In this document: positions 18,517 through 27,045 of the stretch, piece by piece | Numbering within the stretch: the first letter of the stretch is position 1 | Layout of the letters: the number at the start of each line of letters is the position of its first letter | NCBI GenBank assembly: GCA_022710935.1 | Contig: JAKLFY010000016.1 | Coordinates: 35,704 to 99,703 of the forward strand | Length of the DNA: 64,000 nt | Direction: 5' to 3' | Origin: Verrucomicrobiota bacterium | GTDB lineage: Bacteria; Verrucomicrobiota; Verrucomicrobiia; Limisphaerales; J093 | Translations under genes and position numbers: made by a program | Notes under the pieces: generated by a model | Databases searched by the model: none | Seen by the model: the letters and a program-made list of their open reading frames with translations, nothing else | Told to the model about the DNA's origin: nothing

Positions 18517-19520
18517 GCACTCGAGTCAAACCGGCCACCATCGGGGTCTTCGTCGTCTGCGGCTTGGCGCTCGCAGTGGCGGGAATCGTCTTGTTCAGCT
18601 CCTCGAGATGGTTTTCGCGCACCGAGGAATGCATCGCCTATTTCGACGGTTCGCTCAACGGACTGGACAACGGGGCGCCGGTTAAGTACCGCGGTGTGCC
18701 GATCGGATACGTCAAACGGGTGATGGTCCGGTACAACCAGGCGCCGTCCGACAACGCCATGCCTGTGCTCATGGAAATCCACGAGCGGCTGATTGTCGAC
18801 CGCCTCGGCCCGGAGGCCGCCGCGCATGTCCCGTCGGGACTCTTCGCGTGGTTGACCGAGAACACCCGGGCCACGCTCGAAGCCGAGAGCCTCCTGACCG
18901 GCGTGCTCTACGTGAATATCGAGGCCAAGTCCAATCCCGCCGCGCCCGTCTTCCACCAACTCGACGAGATCTACCCGGAGATTCCGACCGAACCGACCCG
19001 AATCCAGCAAATCCTCGCCCAGTTGACGAAGGTCGATCTGGCCGGCCTGACCGATCGCCTCACGGCTCTCATCACCCGCCTGGACAGCAAGGTGGGGGAG
19101 ATCAAGACCGCGGAGATGAGCGATGGACTGACCAACCTGATCGCGTCGCTCGATGGACTCATCCGTTCGCCGGAACTCACGAACACCCTCGAGTCGGCGC
19201 GTGCGACTCTGGACGAATACCGGTCTGTCGGGAAGAGGGTGGGCGCCCGTGTTGACCCGTTGGCCGATGGCCTTCACGAGACGCTCGCACAGGCGCGGGA
19301 AACACTGGTCGAGATCCAAGGCGCCGCCGCGAATCTCGAGACGGTCCTGGGCGGCAACGCCCCGCTCTGGCATGACCTTGGTCTCACGCTCGACCAACTG
19401 GCGACCGCAGCCCAGTCGATTTCCGCGCTGGCCGATTTCTTAAAGGCCCATCCAAACGCCCTCATCAGCGGGCGCCGCACTCTTCGAGGCTCTCTCGATC
19501 GCGGGAGAGCCGCGGATTGA
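18513..19520 (+). CDS. MCE (MlaD/PqiB-like) substrate-binding protein
   Basis: Periplasmic, membrane-anchored MCE protein of 335 residues that should form the ring conducting lipids between membranes. An N-terminal transmembrane anchor (about residues 9-30) precedes an MCE domain (about 39-115) with the typical GLDNGAPVKYRGVPIGYVKRV motif. The rest is long and helical (LTDRLTALITRLDSKVGEI; ARATLDEYRSVGKRV), as in PqiB- and YebT-type proteins, and may form a needle-like coiled coil. The ATG overlaps the stop of mlaF. It has one MCE domain, as in MlaD, but the downstream lipoprotein makes the set more like PqiABC. Confidence 0.92.
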   Translation: MSTRVKPATIGVFVVCGLALAVAGIVLFSSSRWFSRTEECIAYFDGSLNGLDNGAPVKYRGVPIGYVKRVMVRYNQAPSDNAMPVLMEIHERLIVDRLGPEAAAHVPSGLFAWLTENTRATLEAESLLTGVLYVNIEAKSNPAAPVFHQLDEIYPEIPTEPTRIQQILAQLTKVDLAGLTDRLTALITRLDSKVGEIKTAEMSDGLTNLIASLDGLIRSPELTNTLESARATLDEYRSVGKRVGARVDPLADGLHETLAQARETLVEIQGAAANLETVLGGNAPLWHDLGLTLDQLATAAQSISALADFLKAHPNALISGRRTLRGSLDRGRAAD

Positions 19521-19577
19521 CCGCGGAACTCCCCCCTCCGAAACTGGTCCCTCCGAGAACCCCATGGTCCCGTGCAC

Positions 19578-20294
19578 ATGAAACCCTCGAATGTCAACAC
19601 TCCCCGTGAACCGGGAAAAAGGCCCACATTCGCACGCCGTTCCATCTCGGCCGGGCTGACCCTGGCGCTCTGTCTTGGATTCACCGGCTGCTCGGCTCTC
19701 AGGCCGGTCGAGGTCGTGGAACGACACTTTGTTCTGAGCCCCTTGCCGGACGAGGCGGCGGCTCCGGCCGCATCTGTGTCGCCTCGAGGCCCGACGGTGG
19801 GTGTCGGGCCGCTGCGCGTCGCGGCCTACCTGTCGCGCGATGCGTTCGTTGTGCGTCGCGGCCGCCATGAAATCCAGTACCTCGAGTCGATGCGCTGGGC
19901 CGAACGCGTGGACAGAGGGGTCCAGCGAGTGTTCGAGGCGAACCTGGGCATGTTGCTTCCCGACGCCGTGATTCGCTCGACATCCTGGAGGCCCGGCGAT
20001 GTCGCGGTCGAAGTGCAGATCCAGTTGGAGCAGCTCGATGTCGACTTGGCTGGCAACGGCGTGTTGGAGGCCGCCTGGCGCATCATCGCGCACGATCGGG
20101 AGGGCGCCGTGCGCCACGGTCGGAGCCGTCACACCGTGTCGGGACCGCGGCCGTCTGTCGATCCGGACGGCGCGGTTGCGACATTGAGCCTGTTGGTTGG
20201 CACTCTGAGCCGGGATGTGGCGGCGGCTGTGCTGGGAGACGCGCGGTTCGAGCCCGACGGTTCGGGGCGCGCCGGGCGAGCGGATCTTCCCTGA
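19578..20294 (+). CDS. ABC-type transport auxiliary lipoprotein (PqiC/YmbA-like)
   Basis: Predicted outer-membrane lipoprotein of 238 residues. A signal peptide (SAGLTLALCLGFTGC) ends at the lipobox Cys38. The mature part matches the DUF330/PqiC family: RHFVLSPLP near the N-terminus, VGPLRVAAYLSRDAFVVR, then YLESMRWAERVDRGVQRVFE and a C-terminal pair of helices. In PqiABC this lipoprotein caps the MCE tunnel at the outer membrane, which fits its place right after the MCE gene. ATG 19578 is chosen; GTG 19572 is in frame. Confidence 0.88.
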   Translation: MKPSNVNTPREPGKRPTFARRSISAGLTLALCLGFTGCSALRPVEVVERHFVLSPLPDEAAAPAASVSPRGPTVGVGPLRVAAYLSRDAFVVRRGRHEIQYLESMRWAERVDRGVQRVFEANLGMLLPDAVIRSTSWRPGDVAVEVQIQLEQLDVDLAGNGVLEAAWRIIAHDREGAVRHGRSRHTVSGPRPSVDPDGAVATLSLLVGTLSRDVAAAVLGDARFEPDGSGRAGRADLP

Positions 20295-20329
20295 ATCCAA
20301 TGGCCGCGGGGCTCGTCTACAAAGAGCAT

Positions 20330-20357
20330 TTGCATCGCGGCAGCGGCAGACTAGTGT
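20330..20357 (+). promoter_or_regulatory. Candidate internal promoter before the MacA-like gene
   Basis: TTGCAT (20330-20335) and TAGTGT (20352-20357), spacer 16 nt, lie in the 79-nt gap between the lipoprotein and adaptor genes. The -10 is 16 nt before the ATG at 20374. It would let the MacA/MacB-like genes be expressed apart from the Mla-like set. Confidence 0.35.
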
Positions 20358-20373
20358 TGACGCTCTGATTGTC

Positions 20374-21711
20374 ATGAAGAAGTGGATCATTTGGATACTT
20401 GTGCTGGGCGCGCTCGGTTACATGGGCTACGGGCCGTGGAAGGCCTGGCGCGCCAGAGCGCGGGAAGCCGATGAGAGCAAACGGCCGAGCACCGCCTCGG
20501 TCATTCAGACCAACATCAGCTTTGCGGTGAACGCCGCGGGCGAGATCAGCCCGGCGGAGCAGGTGTCCGTTCGTCCGGAAATCAACGGGAAGATCGAGGT
20601 GTTGCCGGTGGACATTGGCGATCAGGTGGAGAAGGGCTCGCTGTTGTTCAAACTGGACGACAAGGAACTGCAGCAGCAACGGGCGTCGAACCTGACCGCC
20701 ATCGAGCGGGCCAGGCTCGAGTTGGCCAAGGCCGAGCGGGACTACAAACGCGCGGACGAGATGCTTGCGGATCACCTGATTTCCCAGGAATTGCATGACA
20801 ACACGCAGACCACGTTCGAGCTCGCCAAGAACTCGCTCGACCGCGCCCAGAAGGAACTGGCCATCATCGAGGAACGTCTGACGAAGACGGAAGTGCGCGC
20901 CCCCTTCGACTGCACCGTGCTCACACGGCCCATCTCGGCCGGACAGGCGGTGTCCGGGTCGGGCGGATTCAACAGCGGAACGGAGGTCCTGTCCATTGCC
21001 GATTTGGACTCGATGGTGATCAATGCGCACGTCAACCAGGCCGACGTGCCTCGATTGGGCGTCAATCAAACGGTCGAGGTCTCCGTCGAGGCCGTGCCCG
21101 GTCTCCTGGTGACGGGCGTGGTCGAGCGCATCGCTCCGCAGGCGACCATCCGGAACAACATCAAAGGCTTCGCGGCGCGCATCCTGCTCAAGAACGTCGA
21201 CCGGCGGGTGCGACCGGGCATGACGGCAAACGTCAAGATTCCGGTGGCCTCGGTCGAGAACGTGCTCGCGGTTCCCCTCGCCGCGGTGTTCACGGAACTG
21301 AACCCCGAGACAGGCCAGATGGAACGTTTCGCCTATGTGCAGAACCCGACCGGCTTCGAGAGGCGCCCGGTGCGGATTGGCGTCTCGGATTTCTTCTATG
21401 CCGAGATCCAGGACGGCCTCGCGCCGGGTGAGACCGTCTCCATCGAGCTTCCGAAGGACCAGCGCGACAAGCCGTCGAAGAACCTCGCTGGCGCGCCACC
21501 CGGTCCCGGGCGGGTCGTCGCTGCCGCCCGCGCCACCGGCGCCCCGCCGGCGACGGCTTCCGCCCCGCGTCCGGCCGAGGGGGCGGGCGCCGGCGGTGTT
21601 GCTGTGCCTGCAGCGGGAGCTTCGAACGCGCCGCCGGCATCCAAGATCGAGACGACTGCCACGAGCGGGACGGCGGCGACGAGCGGAGCGGCGGGCGGCG
21701 CCGGCCGGTAG
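20374..21711 (+). CDS. MacA/HlyD-type periplasmic adaptor
   Basis: Membrane-fusion protein of 445 residues linking an inner-membrane ABC exporter to an outer-membrane channel. One N-terminal membrane helix (about 4-20) is followed by the biotinyl-lipoyl half-motif (VSVRPEINGKIEVLPVDIG), a coiled-coil hairpin (about residues 105-175, rich in Glu, Lys and Ala), the second lipoyl half (RAPFDCTVLTRPISAGQAV) and beta-barrel domains (FAARILLKNVDRRVRPGMT). The last 70 residues are a low-complexity Ala/Pro/Gly/Thr tail, unusual for the family. It precedes a MacB-type ATPase and two permeases on the same strand. Confidence 0.9.
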   Translation: MKKWIIWILVLGALGYMGYGPWKAWRARAREADESKRPSTASVIQTNISFAVNAAGEISPAEQVSVRPEINGKIEVLPVDIGDQVEKGSLLFKLDDKELQQQRASNLTAIERARLELAKAERDYKRADEMLADHLISQELHDNTQTTFELAKNSLDRAQKELAIIEERLTKTEVRAPFDCTVLTRPISAGQAVSGSGGFNSGTEVLSIADLDSMVINAHVNQADVPRLGVNQTVEVSVEAVPGLLVTGVVERIAPQATIRNNIKGFAARILLKNVDRRVRPGMTANVKIPVASVENVLAVPLAAVFTELNPETGQMERFAYVQNPTGFERRPVRIGVSDFFYAEIQDGLAPGETVSIELPKDQRDKPSKNLAGAPPGPGRVVAAARATGAPPATASAPRPAEGAGAGGVAVPAAGASNAPPASKIETTATSGTAATSGAAGGAGR

Positions 21712-21753
21712 CCGACGTTCCACGGCGTCTTCGAGGCCCGGATCAGAACCTGT

Positions 21754-22509
21754 ATGGCCCTTGTCGAACTGCGCAACGTCAGCAAGATCTACCAGTTGGG
21801 CGGCGAAGAGATTCGAGCCCTCGATGACGTGTCGTTTGACATCGACGAGGGCGAGTTCATCTCGATCATCGGCCCGTCGGGGAGCGGCAAGTCGACGCTG
21901 ATGCACATTCTGGGATGCCTCGACTCGCCAAGTCGCGGCACGATCCAGCTCGACGGGATGATGATTCAGGATGCCTCGGCGCGCGAGTTGGCGGCGATTC
22001 GCAATCGGAAGATCGGCTTTGTTTTCCAATTCTTCAACCTGTTGCCCAAACTCAATGTCGTCCAGAACGTCGAGCTCCCAATGATCTACAGCGGCGTCTC
22101 GGCAAGCGAGCGCCGCCGCCGGGCAATGGCCGCCCTCGCGTCGGTCGACCTGGCGAATCGAAGCCGGCATCGTCCCAGCCAGCTCTCCGGCGGCCAGCAG
22201 CAGCGCGTGGCTGTCGCTCGAGCGCTGGTGAACGACCCGCGGATCATCTTTGCCGACGAACCGACGGGCAATCTCGATTCCCACACCGGCGAGGCCATCC
22301 TGGGCCTGTTCCGCCGCCTCAGCGTCGAGGGGCGCACCATTGTTCTTGTCACACACGACCCGGAGATCGCCGCCGTCACGCCCCGCCGGATCGAAATCCG
22401 GGATGGGCGAATCGCCGAGAAGATCGACCTCACGCTGGCGGGGCTGGATCGGGAGGCCCCAACCATCCCGCGGAGGCCAGCCGGCGGGGGGACAGGAGTG
22501 ACGCAATGA
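21754..22509 (+). CDS. MacB/LolD-type ABC transporter ATP-binding protein
   Basis: Cytoplasmic ATPase of 251 residues. Walker A is GPSGSGKST with Lys46; the Q-loop region is FVFQFFNLLPKLNVVQNVELPM; the signature is LSGGQQQRVAVARAL; Walker B is IIFADEPTGNLD; and the H-loop is VLVTHD. These are hallmarks of the MacB/LolD/FtsE group, where the ATPase drives mechanotransmission rather than classical transport. Here it is a separate polypeptide rather than fused to the permease as in E. coli MacB. Its TGA overlaps the ATG of the first permease (ATGA). Confidence 0.94.
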   Translation: MALVELRNVSKIYQLGGEEIRALDDVSFDIDEGEFISIIGPSGSGKSTLMHILGCLDSPSRGTIQLDGMMIQDASARELAAIRNRKIGFVFQFFNLLPKLNVVQNVELPMIYSGVSASERRRRAMAALASVDLANRSRHRPSQLSGGQQQRVAVARALVNDPRIIFADEPTGNLDSHTGEAILGLFRRLSVEGRTIVLVTHDPEIAAVTPRRIEIRDGRIAEKIDLTLAGLDREAPTIPRRPAGGGTGVTQ

Positions 22510-24011
22510 GCCGTGATGATTTGAAGGCGGGCCGGGGGCGCGATGGAGAGACGGGCGGGCCGCCGCATGCGGGCGGGGACCTCTCCCTCCGGCATTCGTC
22601 TGTCAACCTCAACACGACGATCAGCGTGGGGCTGCGTGAGATCTGGGCGCACAAGTTCCGATCTGCGCTTACGATGCTGGGGATCGTGCTGGGCGTATCG
22701 AGTCTGGTGGCGATGTCGGCGCTGGTCAAGGGCATGGAAAAAGGCGCCAAGGAGGCGCTGATCGCGGTGGGCGGGCTCGAAAAGGTGCGGGTCGAGTCGC
22801 AACCCGTGCCGATCGAGCAGCGGCATTTGGCGGAGCAGGCCGTGGGCATGACGATGAACGACGTCCACGCGCTCCAGACCAGCGCGCCCCTGGTCAGGCG
22901 CCTCTCGCCCGAAATGCGCGTGCCTGCGATCGCATCGGCCAACGGCAACACATTCCGGAGCTGGATGTGCATGGGCGTCTGGCCGGTCGCGCTCGAGATG
23001 ATGGAACATACCCTGGCGCATGGCCGGATGTTCAACGAGATCGACGATGAAATGGCCCGGAGCGTGTGCGTGATTGGCACCGGCGTGCGCGATGAACTTT
23101 GGGGGGAACCGGACACGACCGGCCAGGAGGTCATACCGATCGGCGAGACGATCTTCCTCAACGGCGTGCCCTTCACCGTCATCGGCATGTTCCAGCATTA
23201 CGAAAGCGAACAGGACCGCAAGACCCGCGAGCTGGCCCGACGCGAGGCCGAGACGGGCGGCGCTGCGCAGACGCCCGCTCCAGGCTTGCGACGCGATCGG
23301 GGGCATAGTCATCGGTCCGGCGGCTGGGCGTTTTGGATTAAGAACGCGACCATCTACATGCCGCTCAACACGGCCTACATGAAATTCCGCACGGGCGTGA
23401 GCGTCAGCAGCTTCGGCCCCGGCGGCGGGGGCGGGATGTCGGGAACCACGGGCGATCCAAGGCTGACCGGTTTGGAACTTAAGATCGAAAGCGTGGATCG
23501 ATTGCCCGAATCGCTCCAGCAGGTCCGCAACGTGCTGATGAGCACGCACAAGGGCGTCGAGGATTTCACGTTCCGGACGCAGGAGGACTGGGCCGAGAAC
23601 ATCGAGACCTTCGTTCGCAACACGCGGATGAGCGGCGGGCTGATTGCGGGGATGAGTCTGCTCGTGGGCGGGATCGGCATCATGAACATCATGCTGGCGA
23701 GCATCTCGGAGCGCGTTCGGGAGATCGGCATCCGCAAGTCCGTCGGGGCCACCACAGCCGACGTCTTCATTCAGATTCTGATCGAGAGTCTGGTGATCGC
23801 GATTCTTGGCGGGTTGGCGGGCCTGGTGACCTCTTTCGGGTTGACGCGTCTAATCAGCACGTTCTCGCCGACGGACAACGCGCCGATCGTGACGCTGACC
23901 GCCATGCTGGTCGCCTTCGGGTTCAGCGTGGCCATCGGCATCCTGGCAGGGCTGGTCCCGGCCTTCCGGGCCTCCCGGCTCAATCCCATCCAGGCCTTGC
24001 GGTATGAGTGA
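22506..24011 (+). CDS. MacB-like ABC transporter permease (first of two)
   Basis: Permease of 501 residues with the MacB/FtsX architecture: a membrane helix near residues 52-75 (HKFRSALTMLGIVLGVSSLVA), a large periplasmic domain (about 80-375), then three C-terminal helices beginning LIAGMSLLVGGIGIMNIMLA, with the coupling segment SERVREIGIRKSVGAT and the end FRASRLNPIQALRYE. The first 35 residues are a polar extension. The periplasmic domain carries a Gly-rich loop (FGPGGGGGMSGTTG). It is translationally coupled to the ATPase and paralogous to the next gene. Confidence 0.93.
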   Translation: MSRDDLKAGRGRDGETGGPPHAGGDLSLRHSSVNLNTTISVGLREIWAHKFRSALTMLGIVLGVSSLVAMSALVKGMEKGAKEALIAVGGLEKVRVESQPVPIEQRHLAEQAVGMTMNDVHALQTSAPLVRRLSPEMRVPAIASANGNTFRSWMCMGVWPVALEMMEHTLAHGRMFNEIDDEMARSVCVIGTGVRDELWGEPDTTGQEVIPIGETIFLNGVPFTVIGMFQHYESEQDRKTRELARREAETGGAAQTPAPGLRRDRGHSHRSGGWAFWIKNATIYMPLNTAYMKFRTGVSVSSFGPGGGGGMSGTTGDPRLTGLELKIESVDRLPESLQQVRNVLMSTHKGVEDFTFRTQEDWAENIETFVRNTRMSGGLIAGMSLLVGGIGIMNIMLASISERVREIGIRKSVGATTADVFIQILIESLVIAILGGLAGLVTSFGLTRLISTFSPTDNAPIVTLTAMLVAFGFSVAIGILAGLVPAFRASRLNPIQALRYE

Positions 24012-24056
24012 CCTGCGACAAACGGACTTGCGACCCCGCCCCGCCGCCCGGTTTCC

Positions 24057-25409
24057 ATGAACCTCTTCAACACCATCCTGGTCGGCCTGAAGGAAGTCTG
24101 GACGCACAAGTTCCGGTCGGTGTTGACCATGCTTGGGATCATCCTGGGCGTTGCCAGCCTGGTCGGCATGGCGGCGGTCATCAAGGGGATGGAGAACGGC
24201 ATGAAGGAGGCCATGATCGCCATGGGAGGGGCCGACAAGGTCTTGTTGCAGGAGGAGGAAGTGCCTTCGCATCAGCAACACCTGGCCGATCAGGCGCCCG
24301 GCCGGACGATGGTGGACGTCGAGGCCCTGAGACGAAGCGCGCCGCTTCTGCGCGTGGTCTCGCCCGAAATGAGGGTTTCCGGCGTCGTGGCGACCCGCGG
24401 CGAGAAGATGGCCATGCCCTCCGAGCTGTGCGGCGTCTGGCCCGCGGTCGTCGACATGAACCTGCACACGCTGGCGCACGGGCGTTTCTTCACCGAACTG
24501 GACGAGGAGAACGCGCACGCGGTGTGCGTCATTGGGACCGGCATACGCGACGAACTGTTCGGAGCCCCGGAAGACGTCGGGCGGGAGATCATCCCGATCG
24601 GCGAGTTGGTGAACCTGAACGGACAGCCCTTCACCATCGTGGGCATGTTCGCCCACTATGAGAGCGAGCAGGAAAAAAAGATGCGCGAGCTGGCCAGGTC
24701 CAAGCCGCCTGAGACCAGAGCGGGCCCCGCGCGGCAGCGTGGCTTCGGGCGGGGCAACTGGGCGTTCTGGCGCAAGAACTACACGATGTACATCCCGCTC
24801 AACACGGCCTGGATCCGGTTTCGGGCGGCGTCCGGACTCGACAACATACCGGATCCGCGACTGTCGGACATCGATCTCAAGGTGGGGAGCATCGAGCGAG
24901 TCGATGTGGCGCTGCAGCAGGCGCGCAACGTCCTGATGATGACCCACCGCGGGATCGAGGATTTCAGCTTCCGCACGCAGGAGAACAATCTCGAGAGCAT
25001 CAACAAACAGATCCGCAATGCGCGGCTGAGCGGCGGCTTCATCGCGGCGATCAGCCTTCTGGTGGGTGGGATCGGGATCGTGAACATCATGCTCGCCAGC
25101 ATCAACGAGCGCATCCGCGAGATTGGAATCTGCAAGGCCGTCGGCGCCAGCGGCCTGGCCATCTTCGCCCAGATTCTCATCGAGAGCGTCGTCATCGCGC
25201 TGTTGGGCGCCGCTTTGGGCGTTGGGGCGTCGTACGGCCTGGTGGCGATACTTGCCCTGATCAGTCCGTCGGCCAATGCGCCACTCATCACGCCTCTGGC
25301 CATGGCCATCGCCGTGGCTTTCAGCGCCCTGGTCGGCGTCTCGGCCGGCCTGTTCCCCGCATGGAAAGCCGCCCGCCTCAATCCGATCCAGGCGCTTCGA
25401 AACGAATAG
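24057..25409 (+). CDS. MacB-like ABC transporter permease (second of two)
   Basis: Permease of 450 residues, clearly a diverged tandem duplicate of the preceding gene. Shared blocks include HKFRSVLTMLGIILGVASLVG, the start of the periplasmic domain (ADQAPGRTMVDVEALRRSAP versus AEQAVGMTMNDVHALQTSAP), IGTGIRDELFG, EIIPIGELVNLNGQPFTIVG, SLLVGGIGIVNIMLASINER and the C-terminus ARLNPIQALRNE. One variation is ICKAVGAS where the first copy has IRKSVGAT. With one ATPase and two permeases, a heteromeric exporter is a plausible reading. It ends the long same-strand run. Confidence 0.93.
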   Translation: MNLFNTILVGLKEVWTHKFRSVLTMLGIILGVASLVGMAAVIKGMENGMKEAMIAMGGADKVLLQEEEVPSHQQHLADQAPGRTMVDVEALRRSAPLLRVVSPEMRVSGVVATRGEKMAMPSELCGVWPAVVDMNLHTLAHGRFFTELDEENAHAVCVIGTGIRDELFGAPEDVGREIIPIGELVNLNGQPFTIVGMFAHYESEQEKKMRELARSKPPETRAGPARQRGFGRGNWAFWRKNYTMYIPLNTAWIRFRAASGLDNIPDPRLSDIDLKVGSIERVDVALQQARNVLMMTHRGIEDFSFRTQENNLESINKQIRNARLSGGFIAAISLLVGGIGIVNIMLASINERIREIGICKAVGASGLAIFAQILIESVVIALLGAALGVGASYGLVAILALISPSANAPLITPLAMAIAVAFSALVGVSAGLFPAWKAARLNPIQALRNE

Positions 25410-25427
25410 CGGCCGCGCGCGCCGTCC

Positions 25428-25498
25428 AACCCGCATGGCAGACATCATGCGAAATCTGATCGCCCTGTGCACGGACGGGCTAGGAAAAATGCGGGTTA
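25428..25498. repeat. Palindromic element (AACCCGCAT arms) at the cls 3' end
   Basis: Arms AACCCGCAT (25428-25436) and ATGCGGGTT (25489-25497) enclose a core of about 50 nt. The right arm contains the TAA stop of the minus-strand cls gene (25496-25498). The core (25438-25472) shares a near-identical 34-nt segment, inverted, with 52910-52943. It may act as a bidirectional terminator between converging genes. Confidence 0.7.
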
Positions 25499-26962
25499 CA
25501 GGATCGGCGTCAGGAGCCGCGCAACGCCGTCGCGAAGCCGCACGGGCAGACTGCGGGCGTCGACTTGGGAGAGCGTGATCGGCCGCGCCTGGCGCTGGCG
25601 TTCCTCGAACCAGGCGGCCAGTGTCCGGGCTAGGGCGGGGTCGTAGCATTCGACGTTGAACTCGAAATTGAGGCGGAGGCTGCGGGGATCCCAGTTTGTC
25701 GAGCCCAGGAGGGTCCAGCAATCGTCCACAAGAAGCAGCTTCGAGTGGTCAAACGGCGGCGGTGACAGCCAGAGCCGGCATCCGCGCTCGAGGACCTGCC
25801 ACCAGTGGGCCGCCGACGCCCACTGCACGAAGGGCAGGTTGCTCCTCCCCGGCAGCAGGATGTCCACCGACACACCGCGGAGCGCCGCCAGATTCAGCGC
25901 GGCGATCAACGGCGCGTTTGGCAGGAAATACGGTGTCATGACACGCACGGTCGAGCGCGCCGCCCCCACGGCCCCCAGCAGAGTCCACTGCAGCACCTCG
26001 AAATCCTCGTCGGGACCGTCCGCCAGACCCCGCGCGAAGACGGCGCCGGCCCCTTCGAGCGGCGGAAACCAGCGTTCCCCGCGCAGGCGTTCGCCCGTGG
26101 TGAACAGCCAGTCCTCGGCGAAGACCTCCTGCAGGTGGGCCACCACCGGTCCCCGGAGCCGGAACTGGAGATCCTTCACCGGGTGCGCCGGTTTGCGTGC
26201 CAGGCAATGACCGACCCGCAGGTTCATGCCGCCCGTGAACCCCTCGCGTCCATCCACTACAAGCAGCTTGCGATGGTTGCGCAGGTTGATCGACACCAGT
26301 TGCCCGCGGGGGAATGCCGGGAGAAACCGGGCATAGCGAACGCCTTCCCGTCGAAGCACACCCAGAATGGACGGCCACGAATAGCGCGTGCCGGTGGCGT
26401 CGATGAGCACCCGCACCTGGACGCCCCGCCTCCGGGCGTCGCCCAGCGCGCGGGCAAACGCGATCCCGACCTCGTCGCGGTCGAAAATGTATGTCGAGAG
26501 CGTCACGGAATGCCGGGCGGCGGCGATGGCCTCGAGCATGGCCGGGAACGCGGCGTCGCCGTCGATGAGGAGGTCGACCTGATTGCCCGGCACCAGCGGA
26601 CGCACGACGACTTCGTCCACCAGCGCGGCGAGCGTGACAAGGTGACGGCTCTCGGGAGGCAGATGCTGTTCAAGCGTTTCGGGCGCACAGGCAGGTTCGA
26701 GCCCGGGCGATCGGTAATGGTCTTCCTCTCCGCGCAGCAGCAGGGCCCGCCGCCGAATGCGGTTGACGCCCAGCATGAAGTAGAGCACCGCGCCCCCGAG
26801 CGGGAGCATCCAGATCAGGCCGGCCCAAAGCAGGGCGGAGCGCGGGTCGCGCTTGAAGAGAATGGCGTGAGCCGAGGCCAGCGTGGAAAACAGGACAGTG
26901 AAGCCGGCCAGAGCATACGGCCCAACATCGAGCAGCGCATCGAGTATCCCTGCAGTCGTCAT
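25496..26962 (-). CDS. cls: Cardiolipin synthase / phospholipase D family
   Basis: Inner-membrane enzyme joining two phosphatidylglycerol molecules into cardiolipin, 488 residues. Two N-terminal helices form the PLDc_N region (about residues 10-60, ALLWAGLIWMLPLGGAVLY). Two HKD catalytic motifs follow: H230-x-K232-x4-D237 (NHRKLLVVDGREGFTGG) and H406-x-K408-x4-D413 (FDHSKLLLVDDCWTLLGSTN). Length and layout match ClsA. ATG 26962 is chosen because a promoter ends 12 nt before it. The stop codon lies inside a palindromic repeat. Confidence 0.92.
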   Translation of the reverse strand: MTTAGILDALLDVGPYALAGFTVLFSTLASAHAILFKRDPRSALLWAGLIWMLPLGGAVLYFMLGVNRIRRRALLLRGEEDHYRSPGLEPACAPETLEQHLPPESRHLVTLAALVDEVVVRPLVPGNQVDLLIDGDAAFPAMLEAIAAARHSVTLSTYIFDRDEVGIAFARALGDARRRGVQVRVLIDATGTRYSWPSILGVLRREGVRYARFLPAFPRGQLVSINLRNHRKLLVVDGREGFTGGMNLRVGHCLARKPAHPVKDLQFRLRGPVVAHLQEVFAEDWLFTTGERLRGERWFPPLEGAGAVFARGLADGPDEDFEVLQWTLLGAVGAARSTVRVMTPYFLPNAPLIAALNLAALRGVSVDILLPGRSNLPFVQWASAAHWWQVLERGCRLWLSPPPFDHSKLLLVDDCWTLLGSTNWDPRSLRLNFEFNVECYDPALARTLAAWFEERQRQARPITLSQVDARSLPVRLRDGVARLLTPIL

Positions 26963-26974
26963 CGGCCCGCCCCA

Positions 26975-27002
26975 GACATACCCGATCAATCCCTGCGCGC
27001 AA
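26975..27002 (-). promoter_or_regulatory. Promoter of cls
   Basis: On the minus strand TTGCGC (26997-27002) and TATGTC (26975-26980) are 16 nt apart; the -10 is 12 nt before the ATG at 26962, giving a leader of about 5 nt. A G-rich stretch precedes the ATG. Confidence 0.35.
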
Positions 27003-27045
27003 CTCGGAAACTCAGCCAGCATCACTGAGTTCGTTGCATCGGATT

